From: Deltaproteobacteria bacterium
GTDB lineage: Bacteria; Myxococcota_A; Polyangia; Fen-1088
Reading direction: 5' to 3'
Assembly: GCA_016935975.1 (NCBI GenBank)
Contig: JAFGPX010000257.1
Coordinates: 1-57,048, forward strand
Length of the DNA: 57,048 nucleotides
Part shown: positions 42,967 through 51,315 of the stretch, in pieces
Layout: each line of letters starts with the position of its first letter
Numbering within the stretch: the first letter of the stretch is position 1
Translations under genes and position numbers: made by a program
The notes under the pieces: model-generated
Databases searched by the model: none
The model's input: only the letters and a program-made list of their open reading frames with translations
Told to the model about the DNA's origin: nothing

Positions 42967-43950
42967 ATGCTGCGATCCTCGTTCGCCTGGCTGGCGTCTC
43001 TTGCCGTCGCATGTTGCGCGCTGGCCTGCCCAACCGCGGGGCGGGCCGAGGGCCGTGGGACCTTCGATTTCGCCTGGATTGCCCCGGACGGCTGTCCCTC
43101 GCCCGTTGCCGTGCGCGCGGAGATCGACGCGCTCTTGAAAGGAGCCGCGCGCTCGCTGCCGCGCGAGAATCTGACGGTGCAGGCGACCGTCGAACGCGGC
43201 GCGCTCTGGCTGGTCACGCTGGAAACCCAATCGGGCACGAGCCGCGGCCATCGTCGCATCGAGGCCGCCACGTGCCAGGGCCTGGCCAACGCAACGGCGT
43301 TGATCGTCGCGCTCATGATCGATCCCGACGCGGTTGCCGCCCGTGGTAGCGAGAGCGAGGCGAGCGAGCCGCCGCCGGTGGCGGTGGCGGTCGAGCCCGA
43401 GGCGGGCCAGCCCCGCCCGCGCTCGCCGCGCGCGACGTTCGGGCTTGCCGGCCTCTGCGCGACGGGCAGTCTCGGCATCTTGCCTGAGCCCGATGTCGGC
43501 GTTGGCGCGCACATTGGGCTTTTGCGCCGCCACTTCCGCGTGGAGCTGCGGGGTGCTTTCGGTGCGCGCGAGGTGCGCAGCGCCGGGCTGGCCGATCCTC
43601 CGGGAGCATACGGAAGGTTCCGATCCTACTCGGCGCTGGCGGCCGGCTGTTGGGCCGCAGCCTGGCCGGCCATCGAGCTCGGTTCCTGCGCGAACCTTGA
43701 GCTGGGGCTGTTGCACGGCGTGGGCGTGGGCGCGAGCCAGACCGCCACGCGGAACGCGGCCTGGTTCGCCCTGGGCGCCGGGGGCATGGTGGTGGTCAAG
43801 GCGACGCCGAGGCTGCATTTCCCGGTGCACCTCGACGCCATGGTTCCGCTCTTGCGCCCGAACTTCGTGTTCACCAACGTCGAAGGCCGGATCTTCCGTC
43901 CGTGGCTCGTGGGTATGCGGTTGACCCTCGGCGTCGAGCTGCAATTCTGA
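42967..43950 (+). CDS. Exported protein, probably outer-membrane beta-barrel-like
   Basis: The protein has 327 residues from ATG 42967; an earlier ATG at 42928 is in frame but the later start gives a better signal peptide, ending near G-R-A-E-G. The first 100 mature residues include two Cys (P-D-G-C-P-S and A-A-T-C-Q-G). After a Pro-rich linker, the C-terminal 190 residues alternate polar and hydrophobic residues and end in a terminal Phe (V-E-L-Q-F), as outer-membrane barrels do. Homologous layouts are common in myxobacteria without known function. It precedes an ECF sigma factor gene by 37 bases and may share its transcript. Confidence 0.62.
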   Translation: MLRSSFAWLASLAVACCALACPTAGRAEGRGTFDFAWIAPDGCPSPVAVRAEIDALLKGAARSLPRENLTVQATVERGALWLVTLETQSGTSRGHRRIEAATCQGLANATALIVALMIDPDAVAARGSESEASEPPPVAVAVEPEAGQPRPRSPRATFGLAGLCATGSLGILPEPDVGVGAHIGLLRRHFRVELRGAFGAREVRSAGLADPPGAYGRFRSYSALAAGCWAAAWPAIELGSCANLELGLLHGVGVGASQTATRNAAWFALGAGGMVVVKATPRLHFPVHLDAMVPLLRPNFVFTNVEGRIFRPWLVGMRLTLGVELQF

Positions 43951-43987
43951 TCGCGGATCTACGGCGGGCCGGGCACTATCAGAGGGC

Positions 43988-44599
43988 ATGAGCCTGCTCT
44001 CTTTACGCCGGAACGCGGCTGGCCCGGCAAGCTCCGGGGGACAGAGCAGTGCGGCCTGCCCGGCGGCGACCGACTTCGATGCCGTGTACGAGGAGAACTT
44101 CCGGTTCATCTGGCGGGCGGCGCGCCGGCTCGGCATCGATCTCGCGGACACCGACGACGTCGTGCAGGAGGTGTTCGTGGTGGCGCATCGCAGGCTGGCG
44201 GAATTCGAGGGCCGCGCGCAGGTCAAGACCTGGCTGTTCAAGATCCTGGTGCGCGTGGTTCGTCACTACTTCCGCACGCAGCAGCGCAAGCCCGGACATC
44301 GTCCGGCGGATTCCCTCGCGGCCCTGGACAAGCTGCGCGACCATGGCGGCGGCGGGCCGGGCGAGGCCATGGAGCGCGTGGATGCCGCGCGCGTCCTCGA
44401 TGGCATTCTGGCCCGTCTCGACCCGGAAAAGCGCGAGGTCTTCGTGCTGGCCGAGATCGAGCAGCTCTCGTCCGTCGAGATCGCGGCCGTTCTCGGGGAA
44501 AACGTCAACACGGTGTACTCGCGGCTGCGCGCGGCCCGTCAGGAGTTCGAGCGGGCCGTGGCACGGTTTCGGACTCAAGAATTGGGGGGCAAGCCATGA
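43988..44599 (+). CDS. ECF RNA polymerase sigma factor
   Basis: The protein has 203 residues. Region 2 is F-R-F-I-W-R-A-A-R-R-L-G-I, then D-T-D-D-V-V-Q-E-V-F-V-V-A-H, and F-E-G-R-A-Q-V-K-T-W-L-F-K-I-L. Region 4 has L-D-P-E-K-R-E-V-F-V-L-A-E-I-E and an HTH (S-S-V-E-I-A-A-V-L, then N-V-N-T-V-Y-S-R-L-R-A-A-R). There is no region 3, as expected for an extracytoplasmic-function factor. The stop overlaps the start of the next gene (ATGA), a membrane protein that is its probable anti-sigma factor. Confidence 0.92.
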   Translation: MSLLSLRRNAAGPASSGGQSSAACPAATDFDAVYEENFRFIWRAARRLGIDLADTDDVVQEVFVVAHRRLAEFEGRAQVKTWLFKILVRVVRHYFRTQQRKPGHRPADSLAALDKLRDHGGGGPGEAMERVDAARVLDGILARLDPEKREVFVLAEIEQLSSVEIAAVLGENVNTVYSRLRAARQEFERAVARFRTQELGGKP

Positions 44600-45309
44600 A
44601 CGACCTCGAGAGCCGGGCGAAAGCGATCGTCGAAGCGGGCCGCGAGGCCGACGCTCCGAAGGCGGCAGATCGCGACAGGATCAAGCGCGCGGTGCTGATG
44701 CAGATTGTCGCGGGCGGCGCCGTGGCGTCCAGCGCGGCCGCCTCCACCCTGTCGCTTGGCGCGAAGGTGGGCCTGGCGGTGCTGGCGGTTTCCGTGGTGG
44801 GCGGCGGCACCGTGGGCGTGCTCAAAGTGCGCAGCACCCGGCCTGCGGTCGAGGAGCACGTCCCGGCCGCGGCCAAGTCCGCGCCGGCTGTGCTGCCGGA
44901 GGCAATACCTGCCCCCGAGGAGCAACCTGCGCCGGAGGGCATGGAGGATACGACGAGGAAGGCGGAACCGCCGCGCAAGCCGGCTGCGCCCGGCGGGCGG
45001 ATGGAGAAGACGCCGGAGGACGACCAGCTCAACGCGGAGGTCGCGGTCCTCAAGCAAGCGCGCGAGGAGCTGCGCTTGGGCCGGCCGGCGCGCGCCCTCC
45101 AGGCGCTCGTCGAATACGACCGGCGCTTCGGCCAGGGCGTGCTCGGCGAGGAGCGACAGGCCATGGTCGCCATTGCCACCTGCCAGGCCAAGCCGGGACC
45201 CGGCGCATGGGCCCAAGCCGAGGCGTTCATGCGCGAGGCGCCGGCGTCGCCGCTGCGCGAGCGCGTACGTGAGGCCTGCATCACACCCGCGCGCGCAAAA
45301 TCGCCGTAG
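44596..45309 (+). CDS. Probable anti-sigma factor or sigma-coupled membrane protein
   Basis: The protein has 237 residues. The ATG overlaps the ECF sigma stop, so the two are translated together. A short cytoplasmic N-terminus with charged helices (about 1-50) could bind the sigma factor. One membrane helix follows at about 57-75 (V-G-L-A-V-L-A-V-S-V-V-G-G-G-T-V-G-V-L), then a Pro/Ala/Glu-rich stalk and a C-terminal TPR-like helical part (V-A-V-L-K-Q-A-R-E-E-L-R-L-G-R-P-A-R-A-L). No zinc anti-sigma H-x-x-x-C-x-x-C motif is present. The assignment rests on gene order and topology. Confidence 0.65.
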   Translation: MNDLESRAKAIVEAGREADAPKAADRDRIKRAVLMQIVAGGAVASSAAASTLSLGAKVGLAVLAVSVVGGGTVGVLKVRSTRPAVEEHVPAAAKSAPAVLPEAIPAPEEQPAPEGMEDTTRKAEPPRKPAAPGGRMEKTPEDDQLNAEVAVLKQAREELRLGRPARALQALVEYDRRFGQGVLGEERQAMVAIATCQAKPGPGAWAQAEAFMREAPASPLRERVREACITPARAKSP

Positions 45310-45394
45310 GCGTGCATTTCGAGCAACGGATCGGCGGTTCGCGGGCACTGTCGCGCAGAGAGCAGAAGGTAGCCCGTCGCCAAGGAGAGTCGTC

Positions 45395-46789
45395 ATGAAG
45401 CCAAGCCAGCCTATCGCAGCGTCGTTCGTCGTTTCCACGGTGGTCCTTTTCTTCGGTCTGTCGGTCGGTTGCGAAGACAACGTTCCCCTCGGCGAGCACG
45501 TGCCAGGCACAGGTGGCGCGACCTTGGGCATGGGCACGGGCGGCGGCCAGGCCGATGCCGGGCTCGGCACCGGAGGCGCCAAGGGCGGCGCCGGCGGCTC
45601 CTGGTTTCCGGACGCGCCCATCGGCTCGGGCGGCCTCTTGGGACAGACCGGTGGCCAATTGGGCAGAGGCGGTGCCGTCGGCAGTGGTGGCAGGCTCGGC
45701 ACCGGCGGTATGACGGGTGCGGGTGCGATCTGTGGCACGGCCGCCGGCCTCACCTGTCCGGCCGGGCAGTTCTGCGATTTTGTCACCTCCAGCTGCGAGA
45801 TGGATCCCGACACGGCTGGCGTCTGCAAGCCCACGGGGCCCGGCGTCGCCTGCACTGCCGACTACAACCCGGTGTGCGGCTGCGACGGCAAGACCTACTC
45901 CAACGACTGTGTGCGGGTCGCCCAGGGGGTGCAGAAGGCCGCGGACGGCGCTTGCCCCGGCGCAACGGGCGGCAGGAGCGGCAGCGGCGGCGCCGGCGCC
46001 ACCACGGGAACCGGTGGCATCTTCACGGATGGCGGCGCACCTGGCTCGGGCGGCCGGACCGGCGCCGGGGGAGCCAGCGCCGCGGGCGGCGCCACAGGCA
46101 CCGGCGGTGGCGTCGGCAAGATCTGCGGCGGCACGTCCGCCGTCATCTGCCCGGCCGGGCAATTCTGCGATCTGGCCTCGGACTGCGGGAAGATTGCCAA
46201 CGCCACCGGGGTATGCGCACTCACGGGTCCCGGCATCGGCTGCATAGCCAATTTCGATCCGGTGTGTGGTTGCGACGGCAAGATCTACTCCAACGACTGC
46301 GTGCGACAAGCGGCGGGCATGCTCAAGGCCGAGGCCAGCACCTGCGCGCTCGACGGCGGCGTTCCGTCCTACCCCACGGCCTATCTGGCCTGGCAGGCGC
46401 CTGGCGGAGTCGCCGGCACCGGACCGGCGGTGGTCGTGGGCGGCCAAGGTTGGGCCGACACCTGGGACAACGTGCACGGCTTCGAGCCCGAGCAGCCACC
46501 GTCCAGCGCAACGGGGATCTACACACTGACGAGGGAGCAGGCCGACGATCTGTTCGCGCGCCTCGCGGCCATCAACCCATCGTCCCTGCCGCACCCATCG
46601 TCCCTCGGCTACGAGTGCTACCCGAGGCTCTACTTCCGTATGTGCACGGACTGCCCGACCACGACCCTGGAGTACAATGTGCCGCAGCAGCTCGCCCCGG
46701 AGTTCGATCCGGTGTGGCGGTGGTTCGACGAGCTGCTCGGCCAGGGCACGGGGACGAATCCGCGGATGTACTGCAACTGGGATCTTTAG
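45395..46789 (+). CDS. Lipoprotein with Gly/Thr linker and two Kazal-like domains
   Basis: The protein has 464 residues. AAGGAGA is 8 bases before the ATG. The lipobox L-S-V-G-C gives Cys26. After a Gly-rich linker come two similar blocks, each with C-P-A-G-Q-F-C-D and then P-V-C-G-C-D-G-K-x-Y-S-N-D-C, the core of Kazal-type protease-inhibitor domains. A second Gly-rich linker separates them. The C-terminal 150 residues have W-x-D-x-W-D-N-V-H and several Cys but no recognised family. It is probably a surface-exposed lipoprotein that could inhibit proteases of prey or of the cell itself; that is inference from the Kazal motif. Confidence 0.8.
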   Translation: MKPSQPIAASFVVSTVVLFFGLSVGCEDNVPLGEHVPGTGGATLGMGTGGGQADAGLGTGGAKGGAGGSWFPDAPIGSGGLLGQTGGQLGRGGAVGSGGRLGTGGMTGAGAICGTAAGLTCPAGQFCDFVTSSCEMDPDTAGVCKPTGPGVACTADYNPVCGCDGKTYSNDCVRVAQGVQKAADGACPGATGGRSGSGGAGATTGTGGIFTDGGAPGSGGRTGAGGASAAGGATGTGGGVGKICGGTSAVICPAGQFCDLASDCGKIANATGVCALTGPGIGCIANFDPVCGCDGKIYSNDCVRQAAGMLKAEASTCALDGGVPSYPTAYLAWQAPGGVAGTGPAVVVGGQGWADTWDNVHGFEPEQPPSSATGIYTLTREQADDLFARLAAINPSSLPHPSSLGYECYPRLYFRMCTDCPTTTLEYNVPQQLAPEFDPVWRWFDELLGQGTGTNPRMYCNWDL

Positions 46790-46803
46790 CCCGTTCTTCT
46801 GCC

Positions 46804-46959
46804 TCAAAGAGGATTGCGCACCTTGAGCCCCTTGCAGCGCGAGAAATCGCGGTCCGCGCTCCACAGCTCCTTGACCCGGTGATCGAGGCACAAGGCCGCG
46901 ATGCGCGCCTCGTGCACCACGGCTCCGGCGATGCGACCGGCCTGGTACAGCCGCTTCAA
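46804..46959 (-). pseudogene. VapC-type PIN-domain toxin, C-terminal remnant
   Basis: The frame encodes 51 residues with L-K-R-L-Y-Q-A-G, A-R-I-A-A-L-C-L-D-H and E-L-W-S-A-D-R-D-F-S-R and ends V-R-N-P-L. This is the typical end of PIN ribonuclease toxins, with the S-A-D-R-D-F acidic motif. The first two thirds of the toxin, with its other acidic residues, is missing. It begins exactly where the antitoxin reading ends, in another frame, suggesting a deletion that fused the two genes. Confidence 0.7.
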
Positions 46960-47081
46960 GGTGGCTGCAGACAGGCGTGCAGTCCTTCCTCGATCAGCTC
47001 GCGCAGGGTGATGCCGTGCTGCCTGGCCAGTCTCCTACTGCGCGGCAGTAGACCATCAGCAGTATCTATGGTTGTTCTCAT
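46956..47081 (-). pseudogene. VapB-type antitoxin, N-terminal remnant
   Basis: The frame encodes 41 residues. M-R-T-T-I-D-T-A-D-G-L-L and L-A-R-Q-H-G-I-T-L-R-E-L-I-E-E-G-L match the ribbon-helix-helix start of VapB-like antitoxins, which normally have 60-80 residues. The frame stops at the point where the PIN remnant starts. It could still make a short DNA-binding peptide, but a working toxin-antitoxin pair is unlikely. Confidence 0.7.
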
Positions 47082-47113
47082 ATGGCCAAGAACGTACCTG
47101 CCGCCGGGGACTG

Positions 47114-48271
47114 TCACGGGGCACCTCCTCGGCTGACGCCCGCGGCGTCCAGGACCGCCATGGGGTCGATGCGCCGGCGGAAGCGGACCACGCGCGCAGC
47201 CATCGGGAGATCGCCGGCGTCGCAATTGCGTGTCTCGTCGAGGCACAGGACGAGGTTGGCGATATTGGCCCGGCAAAGCAGGTCGAGCTTGCGCGTGACG
47301 TAGTCGGCCGACCAGAAGCCCATGATCTCGACGAGGAAGCTCATCTCGGGACGCAGGCGATGGCGCAGCAGGAAGTCGGGGAAGATGATGGTGCCGGCCA
47401 CCGGCACGGGTTCCGGCTCGCGCAAGAGATCCCAGTCCGGGGCGGCCTTGCGCAAGTCCCGCGCGAAGCGCTCTTCCAACTTGCTGTCGTAGGGTTTGAC
47501 CGCTTCGGCCGGGAAGATGGGGTCGCCGGTCTGCAGATCGAGGATGGCTTCTTCGCCGCGCAAGACGCAGTCGGCGCGCAGCTCGAAGCGGGCGCACTGG
47601 GGCAGGAACCCGACCAGCTCGCCGAGCGCGCGGCCGTAGAGCAGGGTGTGCCGGAAGACCGAAAACGGACCCGACAGCTCCAGCACGGGCTGCCCTGACT
47701 GCGTCACGCTGCAGAGCAGGCCGCGCAGCTTGGCCTGGCGGACCAGGGGCCGCACCGCGCCTTCCGCCTTGATGCGCACGCGGCGCGCGTGGAAGAGCAG
47801 GCTGCGCGCGATGAGCTGATTGGCGCGCAGGGCGACCTCGGGCGGGGACGGAATCACGTCGGGGGCGCGCACCAGCCGCTCGCCGGGGAGATCGGCGAAG
47901 AGGGATCGTTCGAGGCCGGCCGCATCGACCCCGAGCGTCGCCGCGGCCGCGTCGAGCGCCTCCTTCCGCGATGCCGACCCGGCGCGCGCGCAGAACAGGC
48001 ATTCGCGGGCCTTCTCCGGCGGGACCAGCGCCTCGGGCTCGCTCCGCCACAGGCGCAGGAGCGCGGCGACGGCGGCGCGTCGTTTGAAGTGGGGCGTGGC
48101 GCAGGGCAGGGGCTCGCGCAGGCGCTGCCGCAGCTCGCGCACCGGCCGGCCGCGGAAGCGGTCGATCTCCTCGATCAAGATGCGCAGCCAGGGCACGTCG
48201 CGGGCGTCGAGAAAGCCGGGAAGCACGCGGCCCTGGTCGACGCGAAAGGGGATCGTGGCTTCAGGCAGCAA
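47114..48271 (-). CDS. Bax1-like nuclease (DUF790), partner of XPB helicase
   Basis: The protein has about 385 residues from TTG 48271, a start inside the end of the helicase gene; no ATG lies near the conserved N-terminus. The C-terminal half has the nuclease core seen in Bax1/DUF790 proteins: D-S-K-L-E-E-R-F-A, L-L-R-E-P-E-P-V, G-T-I-I-F-P-D-F and F-L-V-E-I-M-G-F-W-S-A-D-Y. The Asp and Glu residues form a PD-(D/E)xK-like site. In archaea Bax1 is a structure-specific endonuclease that binds XPB and cuts DNA at bubbles, as in nucleotide-excision repair. The overlap with the helicase gene supports the same partnership here. Confidence 0.82.
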   Translation of the reverse strand: MLPEATIPFRVDQGRVLPGFLDARDVPWLRILIEEIDRFRGRPVRELRQRLREPLPCATPHFKRRAAVAALLRLWRSEPEALVPPEKARECLFCARAGSASRKEALDAAAATLGVDAAGLERSLFADLPGERLVRAPDVIPSPPEVALRANQLIARSLLFHARRVRIKAEGAVRPLVRQAKLRGLLCSVTQSGQPVLELSGPFSVFRHTLLYGRALGELVGFLPQCARFELRADCVLRGEEAILDLQTGDPIFPAEAVKPYDSKLEERFARDLRKAAPDWDLLREPEPVPVAGTIIFPDFLLRHRLRPEMSFLVEIMGFWSADYVTRKLDLLCRANIANLVLCLDETRNCDAGDLPMAARVVRFRRRIDPMAVLDAAGVSRGGAP

Positions 48272-49628
48272 GCGCGTCCCTCCGCTTGCGCGCCTGCTTG
48301 ATCTCGTTCGTGCCGCGCACGACCAGCTCGAAGACCAGCGCGCGCTTGCCCGTGCGTGGCCGCAGCACGCGGCCCACGCGCTGCACGTGCTCGCGCTCAC
48401 CCTTGCTGCCGGCCACCACGATGCCCACGTCGGCGTCCGGCACGTCGAGGCCTTCGTTGAGCACCTGCGCGGAAACCAGGGCGCGCAGCTTGCCTTCGCG
48501 AAACAGGGACAGCGCCTTTTCGCGCTCCTTGCGGCCGATGTCGCAGGTCAGGGGCATGACCAGGTGCTCGCGGCTGATGGCGTAGGCCGTGGGGTTGTCG
48601 GCGACGAACACGATGGTGCGCGCCGTGCGATGCCGCTTCAGCAAGGCCCCCACGACTTGCCGTTTGGCGGAGGGAAACGCGGTGATCCTGCGGCATCTGT
48701 GCCAGGCCGCGATGGCCCGCCGGCCTGCCTCGGTTCGCCCGGCGATCTTGGCGAACTCGTCCCAGGTCGCGTTGGGATGAAAGCGCCGAAACCTGGCCAC
48801 GACGTCGCGGAAGATCGCCGTCAGGGCGTCGTACTCGTCGCGCTCGGCCGGCGTGAGGTCGAGGTGCAGAACGATGGTGTCGAACGGCGCCAGATACTCG
48901 CCGACCAGCTCGTCGATGCGCAGCTCGTACACGGTCGGGCCGAGCAGCTCGTCGAGGCGAAGCCCGGCCGGGCCGCGCGGCTTGGTGGCCGTCAAGCCCA
49001 GGCGCAGCGGCGCCGTGCACATGTCGAGCGCCTCGTCGCGCAGCCCGGCCCCGAAGTGATGGGCCTCGTCGACCACCAGCAGTCCGAACTGGTTGCCCAA
49101 ATGGTGCATGTGGCGCCAGCCGCTTTCGAAGGTGGCCACGGTGATGCGCTCCACGCGCCGGTCGCCGTCGCCCAGGCGGCCGGCGGGCACGTGCAAGACA
49201 TCCTCGATAGTCCGCGCCCACTGGTCGAGAAGCACACGCGTCGGCACCAAGCAGAGCGCCGGGACGGCAGACCCTGCGATCGCGGCGATGGCCAGATGGG
49301 TCTTGCCCGAGCCCGTGGGCAGGACCGCGGTGCCGCGCCGGCCGGAGAACTCCCAGGCCGCCAGGGCCGCTTCCTGATAGGGACGCAGCGCAACCGCCGG
49401 CAGGGATCTCGGCAGGGCCGGCCCGATTCCGGACACCTCGTCCGTGAACTGGACGCCCCGGTGGCGCAGCTCCGCGACCAGGGCCGGATGGAAGCGCGCC
49501 GGGCAGCGCAGGGCCGCGATGCGCGCGTCCCACAGCGCGCCCGGGAAATCCTGGGTTTCTGCCGGAGGGGCGACCGGCTGGTTCGCGTCCAGCAGGACGA
49601 TGGTGCCGCGATCGAAGACGAGGCGCAT
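48261..49628 (-). CDS. XPB-like superfamily 2 DNA helicase
   Basis: The protein has 455 residues. An N-terminal damage-recognition-like region is followed by RecA-like domains: L-R-P-Y-Q-E-A-A-L, Walker A P-T-G-S-G-K-T, D-E-A-H-H (motif II), G-L-T-A-T (motif III), then S-A-Q-V-L-N-E-G-L-D-V-P and Q-R-V-G-R-V-L-R (motif VI). This order and size fit the short XPB helicases of archaea and some bacteria, which unwind DNA 3' to 5' in repair. Its end overlaps the start of the Bax1-like nuclease gene by 11 bases. The acyltransferase gene lies 75 bases downstream on the plus-strand coordinate, on the same strand. Confidence 0.87.
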   Translation of the reverse strand: MRLVFDRGTIVLLDANQPVAPPAETQDFPGALWDARIAALRCPARFHPALVAELRHRGVQFTDEVSGIGPALPRSLPAVALRPYQEAALAAWEFSGRRGTAVLPTGSGKTHLAIAAIAGSAVPALCLVPTRVLLDQWARTIEDVLHVPAGRLGDGDRRVERITVATFESGWRHMHHLGNQFGLLVVDEAHHFGAGLRDEALDMCTAPLRLGLTATKPRGPAGLRLDELLGPTVYELRIDELVGEYLAPFDTIVLHLDLTPAERDEYDALTAIFRDVVARFRRFHPNATWDEFAKIAGRTEAGRRAIAAWHRCRRITAFPSAKRQVVGALLKRHRTARTIVFVADNPTAYAISREHLVMPLTCDIGRKEREKALSLFREGKLRALVSAQVLNEGLDVPDADVGIVVAGSKGEREHVQRVGRVLRPRTGKRALVFELVVRGTNEIKQARKRRDALAA

Positions 49629-49703
49629 GCCTGGCGGGACTGCAGAAGTCGTGCCGACGTGGCCGGGCGATCCTCGCGGCCGGCGCAGGAAGGTTGGCGG
49701 AGG

Positions 49704-50930
49704 CTAGGCCGGTCGGGGATCGACGGGCCTCGACTTGATTCGGCTCCAGCGATCCTTGAGGCGCAAGAAGAACGACTCGAACAGCCGGTAGGATTCGGCC
49801 GCGATGCCCACCGTGACGAGCAGGGAGATGAGGGAATGGGACAGGAAGGCCCCCGCCACGCTGGTAACGATGTGGCGGCTCTGCAAGAAGTCCACGAGCT
49901 CCTGGCCGATCTGCAGCCCCAGCACGTGGTACACGTAAAGCCCGTAGGTCAACTTGCCCAACCAGACCAGGGGCCGCGCCGAGAGCAGCCACGACAGCGG
50001 GTTTTTCCCCCGGGCCAGGGTGGCATCGAGAATCAGTCCGAAGCCGGCGGCCGTGGCCAAGAACTGCCAGGCTACGTTCTTCGATTGGGTCTCGATAGGG
50101 GGGGCGAAGGCGATGGACGTCACCAGCAGCAAGCCCGCCGCGAGCTTGACGATGGGAGCGATCCAGCCGGGCCTGGGGGCGTGGGAATGGCGCCATACCG
50201 CGATGGCGATGCCGATGACGAGGGGGTCGAGCCGGGCCAAGGTATTGGTCCATATGTAGGGATGCGGAAGGCCGCCAACCAAGTGCAGGCGCAGGGCGAT
50301 GGTGGCCGCGAGCAGTATCGCCAGGAGCAGCCACAGAAAGCCGCGCCGCACGCGCAGCATGAGGGTCAGCGTCAGCGGCCATGCCACGTAGAACTGCTCC
50401 TCGAGCGTGACCGTCCACATGTGCCCGAGGGTGGCCACGGCCGGGTATCCGTGCGCGCCCGACGAGTAGTTGCCGAAGAGCGTGCAGAATGGCAGGAAGT
50501 GGTCCTTCATCAGCTGCGCGTGCTGGGGGGAGTGCAGAGGGAAGGCGAAGAGCGAGAGCCACGGCAATAGGAAGAAGCCGATGCCGATCATCAAGTAGTA
50601 GAGCGGCCAAATGCGCAGGATCCGGCGCATGTAGAAACCGCGCAGGGAGATGCTTCGATGCCTCTCGTGCTCGATCAGCAACAGGGAGGTGATGAGAAAG
50701 GCGCTGAGAACCAGGAAAAGATCCACGCCGAACCAGCCCCAGTTCTTCAGGAAGTCGAAGCCGGCGCGCCCGAGGGAGCCCGACGGAAAGAGGCCGCCGA
50801 AACGCGGTCCGTGATGAACGAAGACGAGGAGGAAGGCCAGGAAACGCAAACCATCGAGCTGGGGCACGTAGAAGCGCCGAGGCGTCGCTTGCGGTTGGGG
50901 GGCGGCCTCTGGTGCAGCCGGGCTAGACAT
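49704..50930 (-). CDS. Acyltransferase 3 (OafA/YrhL-like membrane acyltransferase)
   Basis: The protein has 408 residues. It has about ten membrane helices and the start motif L-D-G-L-R-F-L-A-F-L-L-V-F-V-H-H, in which the His pair is catalytic in this family. F-F-G/W-G-V-D-L-F-L-V-L-S-A-F-L-I-T, R-R-I-L-R-I-W-P-L-Y-Y and W-T-V-T-L-E-E-Q-F-Y are further family marks. Such enzymes move acyl groups, often acetyl, from the cytoplasm onto surface sugars or lipids. The acceptor is unknown. ATG 50930 follows the upstream in-frame ATG at 50969 and is a better fit to a short cytoplasmic N-terminus. Confidence 0.87.
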   Translation of the reverse strand: MSSPAAPEAAPQPQATPRRFYVPQLDGLRFLAFLLVFVHHGPRFGGLFPSGSLGRAGFDFLKNWGWFGVDLFLVLSAFLITSLLLIEHERHRSISLRGFYMRRILRIWPLYYLMIGIGFFLLPWLSLFAFPLHSPQHAQLMKDHFLPFCTLFGNYSSGAHGYPAVATLGHMWTVTLEEQFYVAWPLTLTLMLRVRRGFLWLLLAILLAATIALRLHLVGGLPHPYIWTNTLARLDPLVIGIAIAVWRHSHAPRPGWIAPIVKLAAGLLLVTSIAFAPPIETQSKNVAWQFLATAAGFGLILDATLARGKNPLSWLLSARPLVWLGKLTYGLYVYHVLGLQIGQELVDFLQSRHIVTSVAGAFLSHSLISLLVTVGIAAESYRLFESFFLRLKDRWSRIKSRPVDPRPA

Positions 50931-51310
50931 CGCGGGGCAGAGTAGCACAGAGGCGATCCGATGCGGCACCCCCGCGGCGACATCTCTGCGGTCCGTGGCG
51001 ACGGCGTGGCGCGTGCTATTCTCCTATTGCCTGCTTTTTCTCCCTGCGTTCTCCGTCAGGAGTCTGCGGCATCTCCATGGACACGGTCGCTGCGATCAAG
51101 CTGCTCACCTTCCTCGAGTCGATCGTGCTCGGCCTGCTGGCGACCCGCGAGGATCCGGCCAGCAAGTCCAATCGCGTGTTCGTCAGGTACAGAGGAGCAG
51201 GGCACCGAGGTGGTCGTCGCGTTTCCCGCGGCCACGGCGGACGCCTAGAGAGCCGAACGGCTTGGCACGTCCGCAGAAGCCGACATCTGGGTTGTACCCG
51301 GGCAACCTGA
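50931..51310. other. Intergenic region with a small frameshifted frame
   Basis: From ATG 51077 a frame reads M-D-T-V-A-A-I-K-L-L-T-F-L-E-S-I-V-L-G-L-L-A-T-R-E-D. It looks protein-like to about 51185. A one-base shift then leads into E-Q-G-T-E-V-V-V-A-F-P-A-A-T-A-D-A and a stop at 51248. It may be a decayed small gene. Nothing else was recognised. Confidence 0.3.
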
Positions 51311-51315
51311 GGGAT

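Noticed and set aside
47820-50570. 916-codon open frame on the plus strand opposite the XPB and acyltransferase genes
   Set aside because: The translation is rich in Arg/Gly/Gln with no domain, whereas the minus strand encodes clear helicase and acyltransferase motifs.
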